From Flavobacteriaceae bacterium PS02293 (lineage in GTDB: Bacteria > Bacteroidota > Bacteroidia > Flavobacteriales > Weeksellaceae): a stretch of 64,000 nt of DNA. The stretch is from the NCBI GenBank assembly GCA_029960045.1, contig JASCOV010000002.1, forward strand, positions 496,001 through 560,000, written 5' to 3'. The notes beneath the pieces are model-generated. The model was given only the letters and a program-made list of their open reading frames with translations. It had not been told where the DNA came from and did no database searches. Each line of letters begins with the position of its first letter. Within the stretch, counting starts at the first letter, position 1. The position numbers were made by a program, and so were the translations under genes. Positions 32,997 through 41,123 of this stretch are shown here, one piece after another.

Positions 32997-33308
32997 ATGA
33001 TCTATCCACAAGAAACGCAGAATGGAGGCTTCTTTCACAAGCCCGCAAAGGAAATAATCCTTGAAATAGAACTGAATGGTAAAATCAGATTTGATATCCT
33101 GCTTTACACGATCTACAATCATTACAAGATCAGTTACAAGATCGTGAATGCCCATATCGAATATCTGAATGGCAATAACTTCGGAAATGTGAAACTTCTT
33201 TTGAAGATCACAGACGATGAGATAGACAAGATTGAGAATTACCTTGGTGAATATAAACTGATGAGTTGCAAAATACCTGTCCTACAACAAACAAAGGAAG
33301 CTTCATAA
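32997..33308 (+). CDS. stand-alone NIL domain protein (MetN C-terminal type)
   Basis: A 103-aa protein whose residues 17-95 follow the NIL domain pattern: EIILEIELNGKIRFDILLYTIYNHYKISYKIVNAHIEYLNGNNFGNVKLLLKITDDEIDKIENYL, split here as a first strand, a helix, a second strand with the N-x-x-x-I-E-Y turn, the F-G-N-V strand and the last helix. The NIL domain is a ferredoxin-like fold found at the C-terminus of MetN, where it binds methionine and inhibits uptake. Here it stands alone and could be a methionine sensor or binding partner of DUF4395. No transporter genes are nearby. Confidence 0.75.
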   Translation: MIYPQETQNGGFFHKPAKEIILEIELNGKIRFDILLYTIYNHYKISYKIVNAHIEYLNGNNFGNVKLLLKITDDEIDKIENYLGEYKLMSCKIPVLQQTKEAS

Positions 33309-33329
33309 TGAGCTTCCTTTAATTTTTTA
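33293..33329 (+). terminator. terminator overlapping the NIL gene stop codon
   Basis: AAAGGAAGCT (33293-33302) and AGCTTCCTTT (33311-33320) form a 10-bp stem. The TAA stop of the NIL gene lies in the 8-nt loop. A T-run follows. Confidence 0.85.
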
Positions 33330-33376
33330 TAATTGATTTTAAATCTAACGTCTAAATTCTAAATTCTAATTTCTCT

Positions 33377-34684
33377 TTAGATTCTTCTGATATCCGCGCC
33401 AATCGCTCTCAATCTTTCGTCGATGTTTTCATATCCACGATCTATCTGTTCAATATTTTGAATGACTGATTTTCCTTCTGCGGAAAGCGCTGCGATTAAT
33501 AGAGCATTTCCAGCTCTGATATCTGGCGAAACCATTGTAGTTCCTCTTAAAGGCGTTTCCTGATTCATCCCGATAACAGTTGCTCTGTGCGGGTCACAAA
33601 GGATAATTTGTGCTCCCATATCGATCAATTTATCAACGAAGAACAAACGGCTTTCGAACATTTTCTGATGGATCAACACGGAACCTTTTGCCTGAGTTGC
33701 CACAACCAGAATAATTGATAATAAATCTGGGGTAAAACCTGGCCAAGGCGCATCAGAAACTGTTAATATCGATCCGTCTATGAATTTCTGAATCTTATAA
33801 TTTTCCTGAGAAGGAATATAAATGTCATCGCCCCTTTGTTCCAGTTGAATGCCTAGTTTTCTGAAAGTATTAGGAATAACGCCCAACTCATTCCATTTTA
33901 CATTTTTGATGGTAATCTCAGATTTTGTCATTGCTGCCAAACCGATCCAAGAACCAATTTCTACCATATCCGGAAGCATTGTGTGCTCTGTTCCGTGTAA
34001 TTTGTCAACACCTTCTACAGTCAAAAGGTTAGATCCAATTCCGGAAATATTGGCGCCCATTCTATTCAGCATTTTACACAATTGCTGTAGGTAAGGTTCG
34101 CAAGCAGCATTGTAAATTCTTGTTTTTCCCTTTGCCAAAACTGCTGCCATTACAATATTGGCAGTTCCGGTTACGGAAGCTTCTTCCAAAAGGATGAATT
34201 TTCCTACAAGTTCTTTTGCACGAAGAGAGTAGAAAGCTTCTTCCTCATCGTAAGAAAATTCGGCTCCTAATTCTACAAAACCTTGAAAATGCGTATCCAG
34301 ACGTCTTCTTCCGATCTTGTCGCCGCCAGGTGTTGGCAAATAGGCTTCACCAAATCTCGCCAGCATTGGTCCCAAGATCATAACAGAACCTCTCAGTTTT
34401 GCACCGTCTTTTTTGAATTCTTTGGATTTTATATAATCAAAATTAACTTCATCTGCTTTGAAAGTATAATCTCCTTTTCCGTTTTTGGTTACTTTTACAT
34501 TAAAGTCCTGTAAGATCTCAATCAATTTGTTGACATCTTTAATATCCGGAATATTGTTGATTCGCACCTCATCTTCGGTTAGCAAAACAGCACAAAGGAT
34601 TTGTAAAGCTTCATTTTTCGCACCTTGAGGTGTTATTTCTCCGCTTAATTTTTTTCCTCCTCTTATTTCGAACGCATCACTCAT
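33377..34684 (-). CDS. murA: UDP-N-acetylglucosamine 1-carboxyvinyltransferase MurA (Asp in catalytic Cys position)
   Basis: A 435-aa enzyme for the first committed step of peptidoglycan synthesis. Signatures: GGKKLSGEITPQGAKNEALQIL with the catalytic Lys (K23), LRGSVMILGPMLARFG, and TPGGDKIGRRRLDTHFQGF (residues 118-136), where the usual catalytic loop Cys (C115 in E. coli) is Asp122 (codon 34319-34321). Later segments VTGTANIVMAAVLAKG, DGSILTVSDAPWPGFTPDLLS and PDIRAGNALLIAALSAEG fit the family. The Asp form is known from naturally fosfomycin-resistant MurA enzymes. It overlaps the DUF4290 gene region and is probably cotranscribed with it. Confidence 0.97.
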   Translation of the reverse strand: MSDAFEIRGGKKLSGEITPQGAKNEALQILCAVLLTEDEVRINNIPDIKDVNKLIEILQDFNVKVTKNGKGDYTFKADEVNFDYIKSKEFKKDGAKLRGSVMILGPMLARFGEAYLPTPGGDKIGRRRLDTHFQGFVELGAEFSYDEEEAFYSLRAKELVGKFILLEEASVTGTANIVMAAVLAKGKTRIYNAACEPYLQQLCKMLNRMGANISGIGSNLLTVEGVDKLHGTEHTMLPDMVEIGSWIGLAAMTKSEITIKNVKWNELGVIPNTFRKLGIQLEQRGDDIYIPSQENYKIQKFIDGSILTVSDAPWPGFTPDLLSIILVVATQAKGSVLIHQKMFESRLFFVDKLIDMGAQIILCDPHRATVIGMNQETPLRGTTMVSPDIRAGNALLIAALSAEGKSVIQNIEQIDRGYENIDERLRAIGADIRRI

Positions 34685-35340
34685 TATCTTCTGTTGTTTT
34701 TATGGTTTTGGAAGTTGTTTTTCCTGTTGTTATTTTGGTTGTTGTTTCTGTTATTATTTGGATTTCTGTTGTTGTTATTTCTATTGGCAGCATAATATAT
34801 TTTGCTTCTTTCCAGAGATTCCAGACTCGTAAGATCCAGTTTGTTATTCGATAATTCTTTCAAATGACGGAAAATGACATCATCCTGAACGTGTTCTTTA
34901 TTATAAACGTTGTAGGATTTTTTCATATTGTTGGCAATCACGTGAGTCAGAGCTTCTTTTTCGTCGCCTTCTTCTAGTGCAATTGCTTTTTCAATCAATT
35001 GTAAAATACTTTTTCCGTAAAATTTGTAAGCATTATCCAAAGAAGGATAATCCATTTTTCTTGGTTTTGTGATCAACTCTTCTTCAGTCAGAATCGGGTA
35101 AGGAGAATCTACATCCAAGTTGTGGTCTGCTAAAATAAAAAGATGATCCCAAAGTTTGTGTTTATAGTTTTCTTCATCGCGAAGATGCGGGTTTCTTTGT
35201 CCCATAAACTCCACAATTGCAAGAGCCATTTCGTTACGTTCTTCCTTACTAGCAAGTGTTTTGCAATGCTCAACCAGCTGTTGTATGTTGCGCCCGTATT
35301 CAGGCATTAATAGTTGTGTTCTGTCGGTATTATAATCCAT
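34684..35340 (-). CDS. DUF4290 family protein
   Basis: A 218-aa cytoplasmic protein from the ATG at 35340 (a TTG three codons upstream overlaps the promoter element and is unlikely). It carries the Bacteroidota-specific DUF4290 block: MDYNTDRTQLLMPEYGRNIQ, MALAIVEFMGQRNPHLRDEENYKHKLWDHLFILADH, DSPYPILTEEE and LDNAYKFYGKSILQLI. The last 30 residues are almost only Asn, Arg, Lys and Gln, a low-complexity tail. Function is unknown; its tight linkage with murA is a common gene order. The final stop overlaps the murA start by one base. Confidence 0.9.
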   Translation of the reverse strand: MDYNTDRTQLLMPEYGRNIQQLVEHCKTLASKEERNEMALAIVEFMGQRNPHLRDEENYKHKLWDHLFILADHNLDVDSPYPILTEEELITKPRKMDYPSLDNAYKFYGKSILQLIEKAIALEEGDEKEALTHVIANNMKKSYNVYNKEHVQDDVIFRHLKELSNNKLDLTSLESLERSKIYYAANRNNNNRNPNNNRNNNQNNNRKNNFQNHKNNRR

Positions 35341-35346
35341 AATGTG

Positions 35347-35354
35347 CAAATATA
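35347..35354 (-). promoter_or_regulatory. putative -7 element of DUF4290-murA, nearly leaderless
   Basis: TATATTTG on the minus strand ends 6 nt before the DUF4290 ATG, which would put the transcript start at or next to the start codon. Confidence 0.5.
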
Positions 35355-35460
35355 AAACATTTCGAGTTCAAAGTCTGAAATTCAAAATCGAGTGTCAATT
35401 TTTTTTCTTTATTAATGTCTATTTCGCTGTCAATTTACAGTTCCCAAATTCAATACATAT

Positions 35461-35484
35461 TGTCAGGCTGAGACTTTCGAAGCC
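35461..35484 (-). repeat. GGCTTCGA dispersed repeat, copy 2
   Basis: Minus-strand AGGCTTCGAAAGTCTCAG with following CCTGACA; four differences from the copy at 25109-25132. It lies just downstream of the DCC gene. A shorter plus-strand copy (GGCTTCGAAAGTC) begins at 36674. Confidence 0.6.
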
Positions 35485-35496
35485 TTTATAAAAGCC

Positions 35497-35919
35497 TTAT
35501 TCAATAAACTTTTTCCGCTGTTCAGCACTTGGAAGAAAACACTGGTTCGCTGCCAATTTTTTTCTGTTTCGGGAAACAAGATTGTAAAATTGATTTCCAA
35601 TCGCATCAGGAAGTATTTTACCAATATTTGCCAGAGAATAAATTCCACCGATTTCTAAAGCTATTTTAAGAATCGCTTGGTATTTGTTTAAATAAAAACT
35701 CTCAGGTTTCCAAAGGTAAAGCGTGTCAAAAATCTGATTCGGAAGGTTTCTTTCATTCAAAAATTTTTGCCCAAAATCGGATTGAAGTGATGAAAATAAA
35801 AACTTGTCCTTTTTATCTCTTTCCAAAATCCATTGTACCCAATGATTGCAAAATCCACACTCACCATCATAGAAAACAATATATTTATCTTTTAAACTCA
35901 CCGAGATATCTGTTGTCAT
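35497..35919 (-). CDS. DCC family thiol-disulfide oxidoreductase (DUF393)
   Basis: A 140-aa protein with the DCC signature D-G-E-C-G-F-C at residues 18-24 (IVFYDGECGFCNHWVQWILERD), the following LFSSLQSDFGQKFL, and a central TLYLWKPESFYLNKYQAILKIALEIGG. The fold is thioredoxin-like and the CxxC suggests thiol-disulfide exchange; the substrate is not known. Its ATG overlaps the stop of the heme-binding gene (ATGA), indicating translational coupling. Confidence 0.9.
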   Translation of the reverse strand: MTTDISVSLKDKYIVFYDGECGFCNHWVQWILERDKKDKFLFSSLQSDFGQKFLNERNLPNQIFDTLYLWKPESFYLNKYQAILKIALEIGGIYSLANIGKILPDAIGNQFYNLVSRNRKKLAANQCFLPSAEQRKKFIE

Positions 35920-36377
35920 AAGGCGTTGGCTTGTTGGATTTGTTTTTGAACCGTTCGGAAATAATCGACCAATTGTTTTCTTTGCTCGTCGGTCAGTTTT
36001 GCATCAGGATGTCCGAGCGTGTAACTTTCCAGAGGCATTTTTTTCTGTTCCACATATTCCGAAGCTTCCTCCAATTTATGAATTTGACGTTTGGAATCGT
36101 AGGTTGCAAATGTAGAAAAATTAAGTTCCAATCTACCTTCATCAATATGATTTTTCAATAGCCGACCAGCTGGCTGAATGTAACTGTAAGCGGGATATTT
36201 GGTCTCGCTGGAATGACAGTCGTAGCAGGAATTTCTGATGATATTGGCAATTGGTTCCGGCGTATTTTTGATCTTAATAAAATCCATTCCGTCATTGGTT
36301 GCAGGATTTACCTTGTCAATCTGAAAAAACTGAATCATAATAAAAGCCACCAAGAGAATAATTAATACTTTTTTCAT
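35916..36377 (-). CDS. heme-binding domain protein (Haem_bd type), membrane-anchored
   Basis: A 153-aa protein with an N-terminal hydrophobic anchor (VLIILLVAFIMIQFF) and a c-type heme motif C51-Y-D-C-H55 in NSCYDCHSSETKYPAYSYIQPAGRLL. The C-terminal part (DAKLTDEQRKQLVDYFRTV) is typical of the small periplasmic cytochrome-like Haem_bd family of Bacteroidota. It may pass electrons or sense oxygen or redox state outside the cytoplasm. The 4-bp overlap with the DCC gene makes a two-gene unit. Confidence 0.88.
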   Translation of the reverse strand: MKKVLIILLVAFIMIQFFQIDKVNPATNDGMDFIKIKNTPEPIANIIRNSCYDCHSSETKYPAYSYIQPAGRLLKNHIDEGRLELNFSTFATYDSKRQIHKLEEASEYVEQKKMPLESYTLGHPDAKLTDEQRKQLVDYFRTVQKQIQQANAL

Positions 36378-36760
36378 AGTTTGATTTTAAATTAATATAA
36401 CAAATTCTCGTCCAAAAGTTAAAATCAAGAAACAAGGCAAAAGTAAAAAGATTCAAATTCAATGATTCGATACATAAGAATTGTAAGTTATTAAATTTCA
36501 CAATTCAAATCTTTGATGAGTTTTACGCCTTTGCGAACCTTAAAAATGTTTTCAATAATGAACAAAAAACTTAGCGGACTTTGCGTTCAAAATTCCCAAA
36601 TTAATCAAACACTCTTCAACTCAAAACTTTAAAACCAAACCAAGCCACAATTTTCGTACATTTGCAAAAATTTTGGGCTTCGAAAGTCGGAGTAACCCAT
36701 TCTTAACCAAGTCTTACGCTCAACTATTCTTAACCTGAGCTGAGACCAAGAAACAAATTT
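36378..36760. other. 383-bp gene-free region with three dispersed repeats and a promoter-like element
   Basis: 36425-36467 (TCAAGAAACAAG...TTCAATGATT) resembles 42738-42783. 36511-36594 is the minus-strand copy of the repeat at 30023-30104. A GGCTTCGAAAGTC copy begins at 36674. TACATTTG at 36657-36664 fits the -7 consensus and may serve der, giving a leader of about 90 nt. No protein-coding frame was found. Confidence 0.6.
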
Positions 36761-38071
36761 ATGTCAAATATTGTCGCAATCGTTGGGCGTCCCAACGTAG
36801 GAAAATCCACATTATTTAATCGATTATTAGAAAGAAGAGAAGCCATCGTAGATTCTACTGCCGGCGTTACCAGAGACCGTCATTATGGGAAATCTGACTG
36901 GAATGGCGTTGACTTCACCGTGATCGATACAGGTGGTTATGACGTAGGAACAGATGACGTTTTCGAAGTGGAAATCCGCAAGCAAGTTCAGCTGGCTGTA
37001 GACGAAGCAACTTCTATTATCTTTATGGTAAGCGTGGATGACGGACTTACAGACACAGACCAAGAAATCTTCGAATTATTAAGAAAATCAAACAAGCCTT
37101 TATATTTGGTAGTAAACAAAGTGGATTCTTCAAAAGAAGAACTTCCTGCAACCGAGTTTTACCAATTAGGCGTTGAAAAATATTTTACTTTATCTTCAGC
37201 AACCGGTTCCGGAACTGGAGAATTATTGGATGCTGTCGTGAGAGATTTCCCGACAACTGATTACAAAGACCCTTTCGAAGGTTTGCCAAAAATTACCATT
37301 GCAGGTCGTCCAAACGTAGGAAAATCTACAATGACGAACGCACTTCTTGATGTTGAAAGAAATATCGTAACCGATGTTGCAGGAACTACAAGAGACAGTA
37401 TTCAAACGTTATACAACAAATTCGGACACGAGTTTGTGTTGGTAGATACAGCGGGAATGCGTCGTAAAGCAAAAGTTTCCGAAGATCTGGAATTCTATTC
37501 CGTAATGAGATCTATCCGTTCTATAGAATATTCTGATGTCGTGATCTTGATGGTCGATGCCACGCAAGGCTGGGAATCTCAGGATATGAACATCTTCGGA
37601 CTGGCTCAGAAAAACAGAAAAGGAATCGTGATTCTTGTGAACAAATGGGATTTGATAGAGGACAAACACACCAACACCATCCGTGATTTCGAACAATCCA
37701 TTAGAGACAAGATTGGCCAGTTCAATGATATTCCAATTCTTTTCGTTTCAGCTTTGACAAAACAAAGAATCCTGAAAGCCGTAGAAATGGCAATGGTCGT
37801 TTACGAAGATCGTAAGAAGAAGATCAAAACTTCCAAACTGAATGAAGTGATGTTGCCAATCTTCGAAGCAATGCCGCCGCCATCCAACAAAGGAAAATAT
37901 ATCAAGATCAAATATTGTGTGCAATTGCCAACACCATCGCCACAGTTCGTATTTTTCTGTAATCTTCCGCAGTATGTGAAAGAGCCTTACAAGAGATTTA
38001 CTGAAAACCAACTTCGTAAAAATTTTGGTTTCACCGGAGTTCCAATCGAGATCTATTTCAGACAAAAATAA
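36761..38071 (+). CDS. der: ribosome biogenesis GTPase Der (EngA)
   Basis: A 436-aa double-GTPase needed for 50S ribosome assembly. First G domain: GRPNVGKSTLFNRLL (about 8-22), DTGGYD, and NKVD. Second G domain: GRPNVGKSTMTNALL (about 182-196), VDTAGMRRKAK, VNKWD. The C-terminal KH-like domain runs from about 350 and includes GKYIKIKYCVQLPTPSPQFVFFCN and NFGFTGVPIEIYFRQK. Full length and all G motifs intact. Confidence 0.98.
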   Translation: MSNIVAIVGRPNVGKSTLFNRLLERREAIVDSTAGVTRDRHYGKSDWNGVDFTVIDTGGYDVGTDDVFEVEIRKQVQLAVDEATSIIFMVSVDDGLTDTDQEIFELLRKSNKPLYLVVNKVDSSKEELPATEFYQLGVEKYFTLSSATGSGTGELLDAVVRDFPTTDYKDPFEGLPKITIAGRPNVGKSTMTNALLDVERNIVTDVAGTTRDSIQTLYNKFGHEFVLVDTAGMRRKAKVSEDLEFYSVMRSIRSIEYSDVVILMVDATQGWESQDMNIFGLAQKNRKGIVILVNKWDLIEDKHTNTIRDFEQSIRDKIGQFNDIPILFVSALTKQRILKAVEMAMVVYEDRKKKIKTSKLNEVMLPIFEAMPPPSNKGKYIKIKYCVQLPTPSPQFVFFCNLPQYVKEPYKRFTENQLRKNFGFTGVPIEIYFRQK

Positions 38072-38077
38072 AAATCA

Positions 38078-38114
38078 AACCCTTTCTTAGTTTCAAACTT
38101 CGAAAGGGTTTTTT
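38078..38114 (+). terminator. terminator of der
   Basis: AACCCTTTC (38078-38086) and GAAAGGGTT (38102-38110) form a 9-bp stem with a 15-nt loop, followed by a T-run. Confidence 0.85.
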
Positions 38115-38154
38115 ATTAAATTAAATTTTTACGAACTTTGCCAAAAATAATTAA

Positions 38155-38805
38155 ATGCTAAAAGTTTTATCAGAAGAATTCTCATTAGTAAATTCCTGGA
38201 TCAATGACCTTCGAAATATTGATGTTCAAAATGACCGTTTGAAATTCCGTAGAAATATGGAACGCATTGGCGAAATTGCCGCTTTCGAAATCAGTAAAAC
38301 TTTGAAGTTTCAAGATATTGAAATCACAACACCTCTTGATAAAATCTCAGTAAAAGAAATTGAAACTCAGCCTGTCATTACAACGATTCTTAGAGCTGGA
38401 GTTCCATTATTTCAAGGGATTCTTAATTATTTTGATAAAGCAGATTGCGGTTTCGTGGCAGCATACAGAAAACACGATATCAACGATTATTTCTCTATCA
38501 AACAAGATTATTTGACTTGCCCGAAATTAGATGATCGCCCATTGATCGTTGCTGATCCAATGTTGGCAACCGGTGCGTCACTTATCGAAGCTATAAAAGA
38601 TCTTTTGACCAACGGAAAACCGACTTCTATCCATATTGTTGCAGCAATTGCCAGCAGACAAGGTGTTGAAACGATTCAAAAAGCTTATCCTGATGCCAAT
38701 ATCTGGATTGGTGCTTTGGATGAAAGTCTGACCTCAAAAGGTTACATTACGCCAGGCTTGGGCGATGCTGGAGATTTGTCTTACGGTGAAAAACTTCAAC
38801 GATAA
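38155..38805 (+). CDS. upp: uracil phosphoribosyltransferase
   Basis: A 216-aa salvage enzyme that makes UMP from uracil and PRPP. Segments: TILRAGVPLFQGILNYF, the PRPP-binding loop PLIVADPMLATGASLIEAI (about 125-143), and the uracil-binding C-terminus KGYITPGLGDAGDLSYG (about 197-213). Length matches the family. The gene is single, preceded by the der terminator and followed by the convergent comF-like gene. Confidence 0.96.
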   Translation: MLKVLSEEFSLVNSWINDLRNIDVQNDRLKFRRNMERIGEIAAFEISKTLKFQDIEITTPLDKISVKEIETQPVITTILRAGVPLFQGILNYFDKADCGFVAAYRKHDINDYFSIKQDYLTCPKLDDRPLIVADPMLATGASLIEAIKDLLTNGKPTSIHIVAAIASRQGVETIQKAYPDANIWIGALDESLTSKGYITPGLGDAGDLSYGEKLQR

Positions 38806-38851
38806 ATCTTTAGTTATGAATGAAAAACTCATAACTTATAATTTATAACTT

Positions 38852-39508
38852 CTAAATGTCCATCGCCATTACAAGAATACTGATCTTTACATTTTCAGAA
38901 TTACTGAGAATTTCCCAAGCAATATTCGAAATCGTATTTCCGGTTGTGTAAACGTCATCAATTAATAATATATGCTTATCACGGATAGTTTCTGTCAGTT
39001 GATAAGCATTTTTTGTTTTTAGACGTTCGGTTTGGTCTTTTTTTGCTTGTGCTTTGGAATGTTTTGTTCTTTTAAGCAGATCGTGATTGATTGGAATTTC
39101 GTAATGTTTTGCCAGCTCATTTCCAAAAATATGAAGCTGATTGTAGCCTCTTTGTTTCAGTTTTTTAGGATGTAGCGGTACAGATACAATTAAATCTGGC
39201 TTGTTGTTTTCGAAGTTTAATTTCTCAATCGTCCAACCTGCCAAGTTCTTTCCAGTCTTTTCCCGATGGTTGTATTTCAGTTGTTGAATGATCTTTTGTG
39301 CAAGACTTTCCTTTTCGTAAAGCATCAGTGAAAATGCATTTTCAGCAGGAAATAGAAGAGATATTTTTTCTTTTAGGCTATTATTTTCAGAAAACTGATG
39401 ATTGGAGAATTTAATTTTATCCGTGCAAACTTCACAAACAATTTCGCTTTTATCAATCAATTGATTGCAATGCAGGCAACGGTTTGGGAATAGAAAATCG
39501 AAGATCAT
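38852..39508 (-). CDS. ComF family phosphoribosyltransferase-like protein
   Basis: About 218 aa from the ATG at 39508 (MIFDFLFPNRC); the longer frame to 39586 overlaps the regulator gene and lacks homology-like sequence, so the shorter start is preferred. An N-terminal zinc-finger-like region (C-L-H-C ... C-E-V-C) is followed by QQLKYNHREKTGKNLAG, SVPLHPKKLKQRGYNQ and the PRPP motif HILLIDDVYTTGNTISNIAWEI. ComF proteins are linked to DNA uptake or nucleotide metabolism. Only 49 nt separate it from the upstream regulator gene. Confidence 0.88.
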   Translation of the reverse strand: MIFDFLFPNRCLHCNQLIDKSEIVCEVCTDKIKFSNHQFSENNSLKEKISLLFPAENAFSLMLYEKESLAQKIIQQLKYNHREKTGKNLAGWTIEKLNFENNKPDLIVSVPLHPKKLKQRGYNQLHIFGNELAKHYEIPINHDLLKRTKHSKAQAKKDQTERLKTKNAYQLTETIRDKHILLIDDVYTTGNTISNIAWEILSNSENVKISILVMAMDI

Positions 39509-39557
39509 AATTTGTGTGTTTCTGAAATCTAAATTAAAAATTTTATTTAGACTGTGA

Positions 39558-41033
39558 TCACAAAATCGTTTTTCTGATTTTCTCAATCGATTTTTTCATG
39601 TCAAGATTGAATTGTTCTTTCTCCAATCTCACTGGCGGCGCTTGCCTCACATCGCAATCTTGAATACTGCAACTTTCACAAGTCACACCAACTTCAATCG
39701 TCTTGAGAGATGATGATTTTGCAAAATTGATTTTCTTAATTGTTTGATTGTTTAATAAAATTCCCAAACAATAGCTTCTGTTACTTCCGTCGGAAAATGG
39801 ATTTTTCTGAGATGTAGAAATAACGAGATAACTCACGCCTTGGTCTTTATAATGTGAAATCTGTGCATCGGTAATAGACTCATTATCTTTTAAATGATAA
39901 AGATTTTTTACCGCAATCCATCTTCTGCAATAATGCTCATTTGTAGCATTGGCGTGTGGTGCTTGCTGATGATTCAGATGTAATTCTTTCAGTATGTTGA
40001 TTTTATCAGAACCATCTTTTTTAACGAAACAGAGATAAAATAGATCCTTAATGCCAAACTCCGAGGACAAAATATTGGTCAATCTATAATAGAACGTTTC
40101 CGGCGAATCTGTAAAATGATTGATAAGGTTTTCGAATTGGGCTGAGTTCCATTCTTTCTGATAAAAAAAATCTGTCGTTTTTTCAATTAGATCTTTCTTC
40201 GAAATCAGTAAACAACCTGCAAAATAAGAAGCATAAAAGTTATTTAAAATTTCTTCAAAACTTCCAAAATCCAGCCAAGAATATGTATTTGGGCGAGGAT
40301 TCAGACTCAAAACATTGAAACCGATTTCTTTTGCGAGAATGAATATTTTCTGATTAATATCCAATCTTTCATTTAATAGGAGCAATTTTTTTTCAGGAAC
40401 AAAAAGTGATCGAAGTTTGTTCAGTGTTTCATCTTCGGAGAAATTTTCGGATCTTATATCGTAACCGAATTTCTCTTTCAGCAAATTTTCAAGTGTTTCC
40501 GTTTTCAGATCTTTATTCAGTTCAAGATGATTTTCATCAGCAAACTGAATTGATTTTTCTTCGATCTCGGGAAAATAATTATCATATAACTCTTGAAAAG
40601 AACGCATCACAGCGAAGTAAAATCGCTCTTTTCCCAAGTTATAATTCTGAGAAATTTCTATTAAAGCATTAATGAAAGCCGTGACTTTTTTCGGTGCATC
40701 GCTGATGATGCTGATGAGATTATTCTTGTTAATTCCAAAAAGATCCAACGGAACTTCCTTGAAAAAATCCGACTGTAAAATCTCATTAATTGGTGTAAGC
40801 GTTTTATCTAATTTCGAAGATACTAAATCGTCAAAAGTACAGCTGAGTGCATTGGAAAGCTGGACGATCTTATCGTGTTTCGGATATTTTTTTCCGTTCT
40901 CTATTTCGTTAAGATAAGATTTGGAAAGTCCTGTTTTATTCGCAAGATCTTGCAGAGACCAATTTTTTTTCTGTCTCTGCTGTTTCAGTTTAAGTCCAAA
41001 AACTACGCGTATATAGTCGCTTTCTGCAATCAT
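39558..41033 (-). CDS. XRE-family regulator with IrrE/short-chain fatty-acid regulator domains (ScfR/RamB type)
   Basis: About 491 aa from the ATG at 41033; twelve upstream codons seem unlikely. The N-terminal helix-turn-helix spans GLKLKQQRQKKNWSLQDLANKTGLSKSYLNEIENGKKYPKH. A long middle region includes an IrrE-like segment (LLNERLDINQKIFILAKEIGFNVL). The C-terminus has the Cys-rich motif V-T-C-E-S-C-S-I-Q-D-C typical of DUF2083 regulators. Relatives such as RamB control acetate and glyoxylate genes, and here the gene is divergent from aceB, so it probably regulates the shunt. Confidence 0.85.
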   Translation of the reverse strand: MIAESDYIRVVFGLKLKQQRQKKNWSLQDLANKTGLSKSYLNEIENGKKYPKHDKIVQLSNALSCTFDDLVSSKLDKTLTPINEILQSDFFKEVPLDLFGINKNNLISIISDAPKKVTAFINALIEISQNYNLGKERFYFAVMRSFQELYDNYFPEIEEKSIQFADENHLELNKDLKTETLENLLKEKFGYDIRSENFSEDETLNKLRSLFVPEKKLLLLNERLDINQKIFILAKEIGFNVLSLNPRPNTYSWLDFGSFEEILNNFYASYFAGCLLISKKDLIEKTTDFFYQKEWNSAQFENLINHFTDSPETFYYRLTNILSSEFGIKDLFYLCFVKKDGSDKINILKELHLNHQQAPHANATNEHYCRRWIAVKNLYHLKDNESITDAQISHYKDQGVSYLVISTSQKNPFSDGSNRSYCLGILLNNQTIKKINFAKSSSLKTIEVGVTCESCSIQDCDVRQAPPVRLEKEQFNLDMKKSIEKIRKTIL

Positions 41034-41054
41034 AGATTCAAAGATAAATATTAA

Positions 41055-41068
41055 AGCGATTATTCGCA
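41055..41068. promoter_or_regulatory. putative operator 1, GCGA-N4-TCGC
   Basis: AGCGATTATTCGCA contains GCGA and TCGC separated by 4 nt, the same layout as the site at 41090-41103, 35 bp away. It lies between the regulator gene and aceB. Confidence 0.5.
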
Positions 41069-41089
41069 TAATAATTTTTATAAATATTT

Positions 41090-41103
41090 AGCGAACGTTC
41101 GCT
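41090..41103. promoter_or_regulatory. putative operator 2, perfect 14-bp palindrome
   Basis: AGCGAACGTTCGCT is a perfect palindrome, upstream of and partly over the expected -33 position for the aceB promoter. A good candidate binding site for the divergent XRE regulator. Confidence 0.6.
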
Positions 41104-41123
41104 GATTGTGAAAATCTTTTTTA

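Noticed and set aside
39509-39586. Extended N-terminus of the ComF-like protein
   Set aside because: It overlaps the regulator gene; the ATG at 39508 gives the normal ComF start M-I-F-D-F-L-F-P-N-R-C.
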